A stretch of 64,000 nucleotides of DNA from the NCBI GenBank assembly GCA_036937835.1, contig CM072879.1, positions 9,294,501-9,358,500 of the forward strand. The letters are read 5' to 3'. This DNA is from Pampus argenteus (lineage: Eukaryota; Chordata; Actinopteri; Scombriformes; Stromateidae). Each line of letters begins with the position of its first letter. Position 1 is the first letter of the stretch. Under the pieces are notes generated by a model. The model was not told the DNA's origin, made no database searches, and saw only the letters and a program-made list of their open reading frames with translations. The translations under genes were made by a program, and so were the position numbers. Shown here in pieces: positions 36,832-50,879 of this stretch.

Positions 36832-39800
36832 CTCTCAGTCAGTCAGTCAGTCAGTCAGTTCAGCTCCTGGTTTCTTATCTCGAACTCTCTGGCAGCTTCT
36901 GATCTGATTGGTTATTCATGTCACGCTGCCGGAGCGTATCACATTATACTCAGTGATGTGCATTTCCATCCAATCAGGTTTCCCTTTGTGCTCTCTGGGT
37001 GTTCAGATGCAAATCTATTCAATAGAGCACATTTTCATTTCCCCATTGTTGCACTGTTGGCAAATTCATGAGCGGAGAGACTGAAGGTGAGTTTTAATGG
37101 CTGATAAATGCCAGTGATGGCGCTGTGGTTGGGTTGAGTATCTTAAGATTAAGTCTCACTAGTTTATCATTCATTATATACTGTACCGCCTCCCTTTGTT
37201 TCTCAGATAGTCACAGGAAATGCAACTAGTGGGAATCCAGTAAGTTTCTTTTCCACTTGCATCCTTTTTTCTAAGCTGTTTCAATCCAACACATAACAGT
37301 TGGTCTTGATTTTTGCTTAGCTCCCTTTGTGATTAATTGTTGAAATCCTTCCAGTTGGGTAAATTTGCAATATTTGAAATGGATAACCATTAATCACATT
37401 TGTCCCATTTGAACTGAAGATGCTCTGCATGTCAGGACCAGAGGCAGGGCTACCATATGGCACAGGAAGGCAATTACAGGCAGTTGCCTGTATCCTTTTA
37501 AGCCCCATAATGTTTCTGTCACTGTCACGGTAGTACAGTGCCAACATGAAACACACACGCATGTACACACAGCAACAAGTACAAAGACGGGGGTAGTGGC
37601 TGATTCTACATCAAATGCTTTTGGTAATTTGACTGACAATAACAAAGTCCTTGAAATTTGGATTCCTAGAATAGATAAGAAAGAAAAGAGTAAAAAATTG
37701 TCTTTGCTATGATTTAATTAAATTCTTTTTTCATTTATCATCGGGACTGAAAAACAAAAGAAAGTGGGAATACACAGTATATATAGACAGACAGACAGAC
37801 AGAGACAGTCTACTGCGTAGAGGCCTCATCACTAAAGCCATAGTGTATTTCTTTTTTTTCAGCCTGGTGTTAAATTTTTCTTAAAATGTGATTACCCATT
37901 ACCAGCTTTCTTTTGCCATGAACTCACCTTTTTGACATAGCTCTGGATCACCTCTGGGTCTGCCACCTGTCCTGCCACACACACATCTGTCTCCAGACGA
38001 TGTCTTGCCAATATCAGTTGGCTTTTCTCTAAACTATGGGGGTGAGAAATAACAGAATTGAAACACATGTTCAGTATAAACCATGTGTCATTTGGTCCAG
38101 TTCAATTATGCTCTTATGAACCAGAAAATGTTAAATGTGCTCCTACTGTTATGACATTAGCCATTTCTTTTCCATCACACAGTAACATTACAGCTTAAAC
38201 GAGCCTTGGCTCTATAGGTTTATAGAGAGGACACATTCACCACAATCACAATAGACTTATTAGTCAGACAGGGGGACTGAATTTCCTCTGCTCCAACTGC
38301 AAGACACGATCATAAAAGGAGTATTCAGATACGCCTCTTCAGATTTGGATTGAGGTCAGTGGGAAGGCCGTGGTAATATCTTGTGCTCTGAGGCGCAAGT
38401 GACATTCTCATCTAGATTTGAAACAGTTGATCTGTCATATTTTTTTTTTCTTTCATTTTTTTTTAGGGTTTTTGATGAAAGGGGACGGTGGTGATAGGGA
38501 GATAAAAGGCGGAATAAAAAAGGATGAAGGGGGGTGAGGAGGACAAAAGAAACAGGAGTGACGGCCATCACTGAAGAAAAGCAGATGAAAGCATGGAGAG
38601 ATGGTTTCTCTCTTTCAGTGTGCCGTTCCCCTCTGGCGAGCGCTGATGATGCAATCAGCCGTCTCCACGGTGACAGGTGCCAGAAAGCAGCAGGACCACT
38701 TGGCAGGAGGGGCATCAAAGGAGCAGCATAGCACCTGCCTGTGCCCTGGAGTGTGTGTGTGTGCGTGTGTGTATGTGTGTTTATACGGTATGCTATTGCA
38801 TGAATTCACAGTGCACGTAGAACACAGGAAACAAGCAAATTAATTGCGAAGAGCAAGTGACAACAGATGGAAGGTTATATATGTAATCATGGTTCTCTGA
38901 GTGATAGACAGGGTTCTAGTAAACTGACATTAGAAATGTTAAGACAGATTGGATCATTTGATGTAGGACACAAACATATTTTTTTAGAAGAAACTGTTTT
39001 TAAAAAGGGTATGTAAGTGCTACTAACAGAAAAGAAAAAATATTAAATTGAACTTCTCAGAGAAAATAGGAATAATGGACATTTTTCAAGCCTGAACTGA
39101 GTTCACTAATAGGACTCCATGAGTGATGCAACTGTTGCTGTTATCATTTACTGTTGCAAATATCTTGCCAACAGAGATTTTAAGTGAAACAATTGTGCAC
39201 ATGTACTACTTTATGATCCTAAGACATTGAACATTAAATGTTAGGAGGTCTCCGTATGTGTGCGTATGATTTCTGCTTGGAGCATTATGCAGCAACCTTC
39301 ACGCTGAGATGCAGACTATAAAGCTCAGGTTAGATTGCTGTACTAGAGGTAAGCGTGGTAAAACTATGAGAATAATGCTGCGCTCAAATGTGGTGGTGAA
39401 TATTGCAGTGTTTTGTGTCACCAAAGTATAACTGGGTTACAGAAGCGATAGTTGCACACAGTATACAGAGAACTGACACAGTACAGTATACTATCATGAA
39501 TAGTCAAAAGTGAAAGAATTGGGACAGTGAGCTAAAGTTAGACATGTTTCATGTGCAATTAATTTTACATCAACAGATGAAGGTGAGGTACAGAATCTTG
39601 CGTGTGATAATAGGTTTTAATTGGCTTCCATGTCAAAACAGTGAAGTCACAAAACCATCTAAACGGCAGCTATTCTCCAAATATGGCTGTAACTTCTCTC
39701 ATTTTTCTTCATCAATGTTGATTCTGAAAACAAGGGGCGTGTTCAGTTTGCGTACCTTGGCGTCTCTCGGACCAGCACGGCGCGGTGGAGCTGCCGTTGG

Positions 39801-42800
39801 ATGTGTGCGTGGTGAGGGCCGCAGGGATGGACAAATGGATGGACAGAAACCAGGACGAAACCCTGTGCATAGAGTTCCCTGACCTGAACAGGTAGCTCTC
39901 TGACCGAGGACAGACAAAGCACCGATGACACCGGCACCTCTGGTGGGAGAACAGGTGGGAGGAGGAGAGAGAGAGAGAGAAAAAAAATGAGGTTAGATGA
40001 CCAGAGGTAATGTGAAGTTAAGGCAAGAATAAATAAATGTTTCAAAAAAGACAGGGGAAGTAGTGGAGAGACATTTGGGAGTGAATAACAAGCTTGAACA
40101 AAGAGGAAAAAAAGAGGGAAAAGGGGACAAAGGGTGTGAAGGAACAAAGACAGAGAGCATGTTTCACTATGATAATTCCCACTGAGCAACAACACATGGC
40201 ATCTTCACGCTAAATCTGAAACTAATTACACCAGAACTATTAGCCTCTGTCCTCACTGTCACAGTCTGGCTTTTTATGAAGAACACACACACATGCAGAG
40301 ACACAATAGTGCACAAAGGCACACACACACCTTCTGAATACACTTTCTTCCATATCACAAACGCAGACCTCTGAACACATTTTCCACCTAAACACAGTTC
40401 AATAAAATGCACATACACACATACATCAAAAGGTTTTAAAAAAAGACAATGCTATCACATTGCCTGTTTGCGCGTATGGTATTAGCAGCAATCGCTAAAC
40501 GCAACGCTGGCTCCCTTATTACCAAACACAATGGAAAGAAAACCCCTTCACTTTAGCGGAAAATGGTTAGAGCTTATCGTATGGAAGCAAACTGTCATGG
40601 CAAATCCACGGGGGAGGATGCACAGTGTTTGTGAGGACCGTCCTCTCAGGGTGGGTACATTGTAGTAAGGTTCTCTCTCTGTTTACAGGCTTTTAAGGGA
40701 GTGTGTGTGTGTGTCTGTGTGTGTGTTTCTGTATCGCTGAGTGAAGCCAGGTGTGTGAGAGAGAGGAGCATGGGAAAAAAAAGGAGACAGAAAGAGAGAG
40801 GGAGTTAGTAGAGTGGGGTCAGGGAGAGATGAGGCTGTCTGTTTGTGCCTGAATGCTTGTCATCCTTTCCTATTCAATCTCATTTGCATGGGTCTGGAGG
40901 AGAGAAAATAACCTGAATAAATTAACTAGACACACACAAACACACACACACACACACACACATGCACCGGGAGGGAAAAAAAAAAGATGTGCAAGCCATC
41001 TCATTTTCAATTTGTTCTCCATCTTTTGACGTGTTCACACATACCCTGACACACACACGCATATATATGCTATACGCACACCAACACACCAACACACACA
41101 CACAGTGTCATCTCAATAAAACAATGGGAGAAACACTCCTTGAGAAAACCCAACCATCACATCATCTTGGCATAACTGCTTGGAAACATGAGAGCCTTTC
41201 ATCAACCACACACTTAAACGTGTGTGTGTGGGGACTTATCAAAAGCAGTACAGTGATAATAATAACAGCTGGAGACTGGGGGGGGTAACAATGATCCTGT
41301 CACCGTAAACAGTCATTAGCCATCATTAGCTCTGCAAGACTGGCACTCATCCACCGACGAGACGCAGTCAAGGCATTCACAGCAGCTAATTCGGGCAAGG
41401 CAAGGCATACAGAAGTTATTAGGGTGTTATGTAGCGCTTAAGGCTGGGGAGCAACTTCATTTATACTGTCTGCCACTGTGGGATTTAAAGAGAGGAGGCA
41501 ATACTGCTCCGGAATGGGAACATGGGAACGGCTCAGAGCAGAAAAGATGGATTTTATAGTGCCAGTTAGTGAGGCCAAAGAGGTGCGGTTAACAGTGTGA
41601 TTGTGCAAGAGAGTATGTGAAACTACATTTGTGTTTTGGTGACTTTGTGGGTCAGAGAAGAAAAAAAAAGAGAAGGAGGAGTGGAAGTGGTATCAGACAA
41701 TATATACAAGAAAGTGGAAACATTTGCATACGTGTGTACAAGTATTAGTGAGCTACAGTTATAATGGACACAAGAAGCGGCCGAGTAACTGTTCGACCAC
41801 ATGACGTGTTGTGAGCGACGCCTCATTTTTTGACCCTGGATTTCGCAAAGTTTTTGGAGTGTGAGAGTCATCCACTTCCTGTAGCTGCTCAAAACGCCTT
41901 ATTAATTCCTTGTACAAATCCCTGTGTGTGACTGTAAAGCATATTTTGTGTGCGTATGTGGGCCACAATACCTTTGGAAAGTGTGTGCGGGCCATCTTTG
42001 TGCCAGTGTCATCTGAGCGTGTGCGCCTGAGAAAGAGTTTGCACTAAGCCTGCTAGGTGATGCATGAGGATTACTACTCACAGCCACCCTAAAGGCTTAT
42101 CCCTCTGCTTGCTTGAGGTTCACGTTCATTTAAATAGCCTTCTAATGACTTGCAGAGTTTTTAGGCAAGGATATGTGCCAAAACAGTGACTATAAAATAA
42201 TCAGCTTCCTGGATCCAGGAGCTCCCCACTGTTTGAGGAATGCAGCTGCAGGCGATGACAGTTGTTGGTCAGCATCTGAGCTTTGTCAAACGGGGTCTGA
42301 TCTCCTCAGAGTGCCAGCTTTTATAGAAAATGTCTGAGAAAGAACGCCATGTTCACAAAAATGGCTAACAAGTAAAAGCAGGAGAAAAAAAAAAAGGTTT
42401 GCTGTGGTGAGAACACAGCGTTGTGCTTAAGGTGCATATACCACCATGTACTTGTGATGCTGTGAATTGCAGGCTAGGCTCACTTTTGACACATAGCAGC
42501 TCTCTGCCATATTTGCTTCGCTCCAGGCTTTTTGCCAATCAGACTGAGACGATATGAAAGGTTCAAAAAAAAAAGAAAAAGACCCAGAAAAACATTTTCA
42601 ACAATCTTTCATAAAAATGTTCATGCGTTTACCTGAGTGCAGATCTCGCAAACTGATGGAAATGTGCTTCGTCTGCTTTCTGAGCCAAATGCATCACACA
42701 CAGATCTGATAGCGGAGATATATCATGTAAGGCAGAGTAAATATATCACTCTTAGTCTGCAGGAGGCAGCTATATCTATTATTATATTCAGGTGTAAATA

Positions 42801-45800
42801 AACACACACATGCATACATTCAGTATATACACCTATAAGCACTGCAGGAATAGAAACATTCATTTCTGGTCACAATGAAGTTGCCTACAGGTATACAGTG
42901 CAAACAGCCACACAAACAAACACACACACACACACACTGCTGAGCATTAGCCACATATAGTAAGTTTTAATGAGCTGAGTGGGTCTGCGTCTCAGCATGG
43001 TGGCAGAAAGTCATCAGCAGAGTTCAGCTCCTCACTGGCAGCTCCAGAGACCGGCGTTAGTCACACAGCATCACACCTAACTTAGTTCCTCGCACATCTT
43101 CAAATTCCTGACTCCTGCTCGCTCGTTCTCACACCTCTTCCCCTCGCTCTCCACTCCAGACTCGACTAATGCTTGCCGTATCTCTCGTTTTGTGCACTGT
43201 TCATTCTCTCACCCTCTCTTCTTGTTACACATCCTCGACTTTATTCTTCTTCCTTTCTACTTTTTTCTCCCCCCCCTCTACCCCCCCATCTCTGTTGATG
43301 TTCTTCGCTCTTTCCATTTCTTCTGCTCATTATCTGCACAGCTTTAACACAGGAAGCTGGGTTAAAATGTCACACCTGGCTGTTTCATTTCATACTCTAC
43401 CATTCATGCTGACATGTCAAGGTAACCAATCCATGTTACAGAGGAGGAAATGAAGATCATGGCGCTTTTTGTAAGGTTGGTGATGTGTTAAGATACAGCA
43501 GATTGGTGATTAGAGAGGCCAGTAGAATAACACATTAGTTTCAAGCCAGCAGGTGTGATTAAAATAGCCTGTAAACTAAACTGCAAGCCAAGAATTTAAA
43601 AGAGAAACATGGAACATATTTCCCCCCCCGTCCTTCTTGGATTCACAACCGGGTCACTGTGACCCAGTGAGGGCGAGTTGGGCTTCGTCACACAGAAATA
43701 TGTTTCAGCCCAAGCATTGCTGGAGTTAGGGCAGAGCTCATAAAACAAAAACACTTTGTTATTATCATCATCATCACACTCGTTATGTCTCGTGAGTTGC
43801 ATCACTCTCTTGTCAAAGGTCATGTTAGAAACATTACACTCCTCTTCAGACTGAACATTCAGCTCATTTCTCCGAGAACACGACTTAGTTTAATAAACAG
43901 CCATCCAGACGCACATATCTCAGCAGAGATATTTGTTTTTCATTACTGTGTAGGAGTCATCAAGTCACGCTGGCAGGAAAATAATATTATTAATGGGAGC
44001 CAAATTGAATTAAACCATGGATTTGACCATGCAGTTTCCTCAATGTCATTGACTGACATACAGATTCCTCTAACGGCCTCCTACATACACACACTGACAC
44101 GCACAAACACAAATAAATCCCTTTTGCTGGGAATGAGGTCTCTCAATCTCCACAAACAATCAGATAATCCTTCAGGAATCCTTCACTTCTCTCAGAAGGA
44201 GAGAGACAAGCATACACCCACTCACAACCACACACACACACACACACATCCATACATACGCATACAATCAATTCATAGTAGCTGTGTTTATCCTAAAATA
44301 AGAGTATACCAATCTTAAGCAGCTCAGGTGGCATCGGTGAGTTTATCATATAAATGACCTGCCCGTCTGTTGAACGATAACACAATAACTCTGATGCCTA
44401 AGTGCTATAAAGTGTTTTGTGTGAGTGAATACGCAGCCATGGCTGCAGACACTTGTGTGTTTGTGTGTGTGTGTGTGTGTGTGAACTGTCTGTATCTATG
44501 TGTGTGTTTTGCAGCCCATGTGATTAGACAATTTATCTGCTACCGCCTTTAGCAATGAGAAAGACGAGCAATCCTCATGTCTATTGTCTGCTTTGGTCAC
44601 CACATCCATTGCGGGTTGCCAGATCTCTCTCCTTTCCAGCCAACGTTACAGCCTAACCCATTTGCCAAACATAACAGAGCTGGTGGAAAATGAAGATGAC
44701 TGGCAACCAGAAGATTGCCACTTGGCAGTGGCGTCGCACCTGCTGTCTGTTACAGTGTTGTATTGGAAACTCCTCTAACGTGTGAGCTTCTTGCACCTGT
44801 TTCAGCTTGTTGGGTGATGGAGTGCATTGCGGGGGCTTGTACCAACATTAAGCCGTGAGGAAAAGGGGTGATTTTTTTTTTTTTCACGACGCCCCATCCT
44901 TTTATCGCTCCGCGGTCCACACCACCAACACAATGGCAGAATTAGTATTTTTAGAAACCAGATGCCTCTGGAGGATTCTCATCAAACATTCTCAAGACGC
45001 TGTGAGGATACACACACACACACACACACACACAGACAGACAGACAGACAGACACACACACACACAGTTCCCAAGACAGCATGCAACAATACACATCAGC
45101 TTTAGTATATTGTCGATGTGCGAAGGAGAGGCAGGGGGAGTTGGAGGGCATGGCTACACCGTGTACAATATAGCTGAATCTGAGAATTAGACAACTCTTT
45201 GAACTCCCTGCAACAGGAGACTCACACAGACACAACTTCAGCTTATGAGCCACTTTTCACCCTCAAGATACTTAGTGAATAAGGAAAAAAAGAAAAATCA
45301 ACAGAGTTGCTGACCTAAACATTTCATTTAACTGGTTATGGTTGGAATAGCAACTGTGGCTTATTTATGAGATGGGACAGACACAAAGACTGTAGCCAGA
45401 GTTCAGGATGACAGAAGCACAAAAAACAAGGTATCATGTAAAAAGAATTTCCTTTTGAAATGCTTTGGCTTTTCAAACCTTACCTACTCTTTGGTTCTGG
45501 GCAGCTAGCGTTCATTGGGTTTATCTGAACCTTTTACTAAAAGCTGCCACTGAAATAAAGCATGAGAGCAGTTACATTAAACCAAAAACAGTAAAGCTGC
45601 AGGCTGCGAAACCAAAATGCTGCAGAGAAGGGTTGCCCTAAAAACTTTGGATTAGTTCTGCAATGCAAGATGTTTTTTGGGTTTTTTTAACTCTCTAATT
45701 GTCTCTAATCTTATCCATACCTTCTTTCCCCAACAGAAAATCCAGAAAGTGGTAAGTGTACGACACGCCCACTTTAGTCTCCACCTGAGGCCGTCGGAGG

Positions 45801-45868
45801 GTGGAGTAGATATTGCCCGGGCTTTTCCTTTCTTCTGCCTTCCTCAACTTAGGGAGCCTACACCCCAT
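32960..45868 (-). CDS. rftn1: Raftlin (raft-linking protein 1)
   Basis: Raftlin is a dual-acylated protein of the inner plasma-membrane leaflet that organises lipid rafts in B-cell, T-cell and Toll-like receptor signalling. Nine coding exons on the minus strand (45868-45721, 39939-39756, 38033-37928, 36159-35388, 35292-35089, 34613-34504, 34339-34236, 33756-33681, 33367-32960) all join in phase and give 703 residues. The start MGCRLPKL carries Gly2 and Cys3, the expected myristoylation and palmitoylation sites. Conserved blocks follow: NIYSTLRRPQVETKV; RELPVQVRELYAQGF with SVHPFVHP; IQDVAEQGVMFVGF; DAIVVEQWTVV; TDYIPLLQSLASYGW; and STKQILFLQRP. Human raftlin is 578 residues. The excess is mainly in the 772-base fourth exon, a Ser, Pro, Gln and Glu-rich linker of about 230 residues, and in a charged tail of 135 residues. 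The start codon sits four bases after an acceptor, so the leader is spliced. RFTN2 is the alternative; linkage to oxnad1 and dazl favours rftn1. Confidence 0.92.
36160..37927. other. rftn1 intron with clustered microsatellites
   Basis: Intron between the third and fourth coding exons. A (GT)n run lies at 36439-36466, (CA)n at 36661-36697 and 36782-36828, and (CAGT)n at 36836-36859. A GACA repeat lies at 37787-37802. No exon seen. Confidence 0.7.
36661..36859. repeat. Compound (CA)n, (TC)n, (CAGT)n microsatellite cluster
   Basis: Two pure CA tracts (about 18 and 23 units) separated by 84 bases. The second passes directly into a short TC run and then six CAGT units. Length polymorphism is likely. 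Confidence 0.85.
38034..39755. other. rftn1 intron
   Basis: Intron between the second and third coding exons. Contains T-rich and A-rich tracts and a (GT)n run at 38752-38780. No exon, RNA gene or element recognised. Confidence 0.6.
39940..45720. other. Large rftn1 intron
   Basis: This 5.8 kb intron separates the first and second coding exons. It holds many CA/GT microsatellites, including about 40929-40962, 42919-42937, 44460-44483 and a compound (AC)n-(GACA)n tract at 45008-45066. A CT-rich stretch lies at 43080-43290. One short inverted repeat at 44614-44708 is noted in the findings. No gene is supported on either strand. Confidence 0.6.
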
Positions 45869-48800
45869 ATCTCTGAGAGAGAAGAGAAGAAAAGCATCAA
45901 ACAATGTGGTAGATTCAAAGCAAACACACACACAAAACCCAGAGGAGGGTACTAACTAAGACTCGAGCGGGAGACACGGAAATGGTAAAGAGTTTCTAAA
46001 AATAAAGAATACATTAGCACTTCCAACAGAACGTGTGTGAAAGTCACACAAGCCTAAATGCTACTTCTCATGTGCGAGCGGGAAATAACGTCTGTATCTT
46101 ACACACACATGCAGACACAACTACCAAACTATGTGTCTGACATTACCTGCTTGGTGGGCTGTGATACGGGCATCTCCTAGTCAAATGAGGCTGATTGGGA
46201 GCGACATGTTTGATCAGAACCAATTAAAGCAGAAATGAGACTGATTTCCTGCCCTGTCAGGCAGAGCAACATCAGACTAGATAGACACAGAGTGGAGAGG
46301 AGAGCTGAAATGTTACCCATCCCCTGCTAACCAATTTATATGTTGATGATCCAAAACATAGCCTTGAAGCACAAAGATATATGTTCTTTTAGGACTTTCT
46401 CAGATCGTGTCAGGATTATTGATACCCACAAAAACAGCCAATTGTAAACACAATTTGGAGAGAGCCTTGAAATTTCCTTATAAATTCCTCCTCTACTGAA
46501 TTTCAACAAGCAATTTAGAGCCCACGTTTTACTTTCATTAAAAGGGAAAAATAGGAAAGGTAGGTGACTTTAAAAAAAAAAGATGTTAAATGGAAAATAG
46601 AGGAATGACAAATGGGTGTAAAAAAAAAAAAAAAAAAAAAAGAGGACACGAGAGGGGTAAAGGACAAGAAAAAAAGGGTGTGGCCAAATATTGTCAAGCT
46701 AATCTGATGTGACAGTGCTGCTACCCTCAAACCATCACAGCTACGCTTAATATTCCCGTCTGCCACGGCTTGTAGGAGCCACATGGTGAGCTACACATAC
46801 GCATGTTTGTGTGTGTGTGTGTGTATGTGTGTGTGCACATATGTCTTGTCTTCCCCAAAGGCAGGTCTATATCTGTATCTCTGTATCTGTTTAGGAAGCA
46901 TGGAGAATGACACAGTAACTCCCATTGGGGCAAGTGCATGGACATTAACTCGGCTAACGATCCTAACAGACTACATTAAGCTCGGTGTGCTTTGTATATG
47001 TATATGTGTGTTTGGTGACTTACAGCTTTGATTGCGTGCGTTCCCGAAAGGTTAGAAAGTTGCAAATGGAAGCGTCTTCAACACATTTTCATACCTCATC
47101 TGTCTTGAGACAGTATGCTCTGTCATTCTACATTTTACAAAAGGACAAGCAATTAAGACTCATTATTTTTTCAATACAACATGCTCTTTCATAATGAGGA
47201 CAAACGAGGAGGTATAGTGAGATGACGCTTGGGGAGAAGGAGAAAGACAACAGCATATCTTCTCTGATTGTCTCCCGTCCCTCCGCCATCCTTCTCTTTC
47301 CGTTCCTCTCTTCAACTCTCAACATCTCAGTCATGATTTCTGCAAAACTCTCTCTCCTTGTCTGACCTATGCCTTAATCATCTCTTCCTCTCTTCTGTAC
47401 CGCCCTTCTTTCTATTGATACAATGGCCTTGATTAGTCTTACAGTCAACCAATCATTTTTGCATCCTCTGTTTTTGTATCAGCCTGATTACAAGAAATCC
47501 CAGCTTTCCCTCTCTCATTATCAGTTAATCTGGACTTTTACTTTCACAACTTCTTGCTCCTCAAATCTCTTCTATAAACAACTCTCACTCCAGTTGGTTC
47601 ATTTTTATTCAACAATGTGGCGCCATCTGTTCCTGACCCTCTTCGATCCTGCCTGTCATTACATTACGTTGCATTATGCAGAACTTTTTCTTTTGTCAAT
47701 CCATCCATCCCTTTGTCCATTCAGTCCATCCGTCTGGTGTCTCAGTAAGTTTCCACAGCAGAAGTGCTCCCCTGCCGAGACTGTTAAGTCCCATAAACTA
47801 TTACAATGTCTCCAGCAAGCTAGACAGCCGGCCAGCCAGCCAAGTGGGTCCTGGGTTATTACCAAGTTAGAGCATGCAGATCCATTCCCGAACATTTCCC
47901 TGCAGGGCTGCACGTTAATGCGTTCTGTCTGCTACGGGGACAAAGGCAGGTTAATGTGGGGATGTTTAGCTAGCTGCTTCTCGTGGTTTTGAGGGAAGGT
48001 GGAAGGGTGAAACATAGGATGGAAGAAGAAAACGTGGTCACATGGATAATGATGATGACTGACAATGGTTATATAAAGAGAGGTGTATAGGAAAAGACAA
48101 ACATATAATTTAAGACTATTTAAAAAAATCATATTCTTCATTTCTTGACCTGCATTATGCAATTTTATAAATGTCATAACAATTTCGAATAATTTGCTTA
48201 CTATTATTGCTTGTGGCAGTTGGTTTTATTGCACTCAAAACATGAGTGGTTCTAGTCATGACTAGCCTACAGCTCTACTGTTTGATCCATCGTCTTTTTC
48301 ATTGTGCACAGACAGTTCTGTTTCAAAACAAAGGCCTCCCTTGAACAGATGAACTCTGTCTCTGAGGTTTAGGGACAGATCTCTGTAATTGGACAACAAC
48401 GGCGAATGAAAAACCAAGGTTGTAGTAACCGAGAGACTCCACCGAATTCAGGACTAGAGGCCTTTTTTCCCCTACATGTTGACTTCAAACAGAATCGCTC
48501 ACTTGCTCTGATACATAGGAAGAAAAGGCCTTGACAGCAAAAAGCATCCATTAAACTGTGGCAGTCAGGAGAGAGAGAGAGAGACACAGATAAAAAGGCG
48601 TGAAAAAGAGAGAATGAGTGAAGAGGAAGACAGACAAGAAGTAGCAGAGGGCTTCTCATTAGACAATCTCTTGTAAAGTTTTGAAATGACAGCGGATTTA
48701 CACGAGAGCATAATCCGTCTGCTACCTCCCGCGCTACTCCGGGGGAGAGGGGGGTCGCTTTCCAAGAAACGCTTTTCAGAGAGCTGAAGACGAGCCGTGG

Positions 48801-50199
48801 CTTAGGAAAATTCACAGTTAATATAGATAGAACCACCAGGGAGACTCGCCAACAGTGCTAGTGTTAAAATTCACATTTTCTATTTTATCTCCTGTCTCTT
48901 CCTACCAAAGCTCTCATCACGTGTATCAAAAATAAACACACTGTAAAGAGTAAAAGTAAACCTGACGTTTTCACTTCAACTGATCAACTGAGTGCCTCAT
49001 TAAACCCCTGATCTGATCTGACAAGCTTCTGGTAGTCCCAATGAAAGATTTGAACCTGTAAGTCAAAACTTAGTCTGGCATGTTGGTATACTAACATTTT
49101 GAAACAGCGTGTTGGACATTTGCAGATATTTGATCATAACATACACTAAACATTCGACCTGATGATGGTGCTTTATGGATTTTGTAAGAGTACCAGAGTT
49201 ATTACAATTAATCCTGAGGAAAAACATAGAAGTCAGTGCCAAGTTTTGTGCTAGTTCACAGCTGCTTCCCATTGTGGCAAATTTCAACTTGTCTATTTTT
49301 ACCCCATAATGCATTATTGCTTATATATAGGACTACCACACTACCACAATCGTCTCCTAAGTAGTTTTAGGTCTAATTGTATCCGTAGCCTGGAGTGAGC
49401 TGTTATCAACAACAACAACAACAAAAAACTGTTTCTGGCACCCAGTCTCTCATATTACTACACTTTCCTTGGAAGCAAAATGTCCTATTACTTATACTAT
49501 TATAAGTTTGCAATTTGTGGCATGCTTCCCTCCCTGTATCACTGGTTTGGAACTGGACTCTTTGTTTTCTATCCAAGAATGGAGGATGATGTTGTTGATA
49601 GGGAAATAGAGGGGAGCGCAACAGAAACAGAATGAGGAGAGAGAATATATGGAGAGAGAAATAGGAGGAGGGAGCAATGGAGACAGACAGACAGGCAGAG
49701 CACAGACTTGGAGCATGTCAAGTTGCCTGGAGGGAGGTGTGATTCCCCAAAGCAACAACGTAGTCACCTCAAACAGTGTTTTAATGAGGCTGCATGGGGA
49801 GGATAAAAACAATTTATGACATTGATTTATTGGTCTGTCATGCAGCTTCTTACGTAGCCTATTTTGCTGTAAAAAAGAATAGTTCATGAACAAAGGGAGA
49901 TTGTTTAGACTGGGGCATCAATCCATGTATGCTCTTAAGATTCCTGGCTCCACCATTTAACATTTTCTGACTCTTTCTGAGTAGAATAACTGATAACTAG
50001 CCTTCTGTTTGCATGCCAGTGTGATGAATGAACAGGATGCCACTCACTGCTAATAACTGTAACCTCCAAACAGATTTCCAGCTATATGTTGAGAGCCCAT
50101 ACATGACCATGTGACTAATTGATGCCCCGTGCATTTTGTGGGTGCACCCTAGCTTGAAATTACATGTTTTCAGTTTTCCTCTTTAGTGCACTCAACCCC

Positions 50200-50253
<54 letters not shown>

Positions 50254-50736
50254 GCTAGCTGGTGTTGCCTGTTAACGGCGGCAGTTTAGTGAACGGGAAA
50301 TGATACATGACAGGTCGCTTACGCACCAAATCTGTTTCGCTCTGACGCGCGCGCGCGCGCACCCACCCCCTTCTTCCATCTGCGCGCGCGGCACATTTAC
50401 TCCGTCACGCACATCTTGAGTTCACTTCAACCTGTGACAGTGAGCAGAGGGCTCATTCATTTCGTTCCGCCACGGTTACAAATGGCACATATCAACACAC
50501 AAATCAAATGACGGGCTGTGTTGTCGTCGGTTTCCACGTCTCCACGTTTATAACGTTCAACTGTCAAGTTTTTCCCAAAAGCCGTCTACTTTAATATCCC
50601 GCCATATGAGAGACAATAATTTTATTTAGACATAAAAATTACTTTTGGTCACTCATAGCACCGAGAAAAACTCTGAGAATACGAGACAAACTATTTCAAA
50701 TGATTCTTTAAAAGAATTTAATGAAGTTAAACTCAC
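45869..50736. other. rftn1 intron 1 (between non-coding and first coding exons)
   Basis: About 4.9 kb. Contains a poly(A) run at 46620-46641, CA/GT tracts, and near 50.2-50.4 kb the alternating purine-pyrimidine block listed separately. Several long open frames (47423-47992 plus; 48369-48836 minus) have no splice context or motif and read as chance. A locally GC-rich patch occurs near 48721-48760. Confidence 0.5.
50201..50391. repeat. Long (AC)25 tract followed by (CG)n runs
   Basis: Twenty-five AC units at 50201-50250 are followed, within 100 bases, by alternating CG at 50346-50360 and again at 50382-50390. Such alternating purine-pyrimidine DNA can adopt the Z form. It lies roughly 350 bases inside intron 1, downstream of the proposed rftn1 first exon, in an otherwise CpG-poor region. 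Confidence 0.8.
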
Positions 50737-50870
50737 CAATCAAGTCGTCCCCTGCCTGCACCGTGTCTACCGGACTGAAAGCTTCCTCTCTGGCGATGTG
50801 CGTCCCTCCTCTCTTTCTAATGCCTTTACAGTCTGTCCCCGCCGCGGCTGCTGGATTGAGACACACACTG
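50737..50870 (-). other. Probable non-coding first exon of rftn1
   Basis: On the minus strand GACTTGATTG is followed by a consensus donor GTGAGT at 50736-50731. The preceding 130 bases are more GC-rich, with AGCCGCGGCGGGGAC, and have no long open frame. ATTGG sits at 50873-50877, a CCAAT-box-like element at the right place for a promoter. It would splice to the acceptor five bases before the rftn1 ATG at 45868. The 5' limit is nominal. Confidence 0.5.
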
Positions 50871-50879
50871 CGATCCAAT

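Noticed and set aside
47423..47992. 189-residue plus-strand open frame
   Set aside because: It lies in rftn1 intron 1, has no splice sites or motif that I recognise, and its composition matches surrounding CT-rich sequence.
48369..48836. 155-residue minus-strand open frame
   Set aside because: Contains simple GAGA sequence, no family motif, and is not needed for any rftn1 junction.
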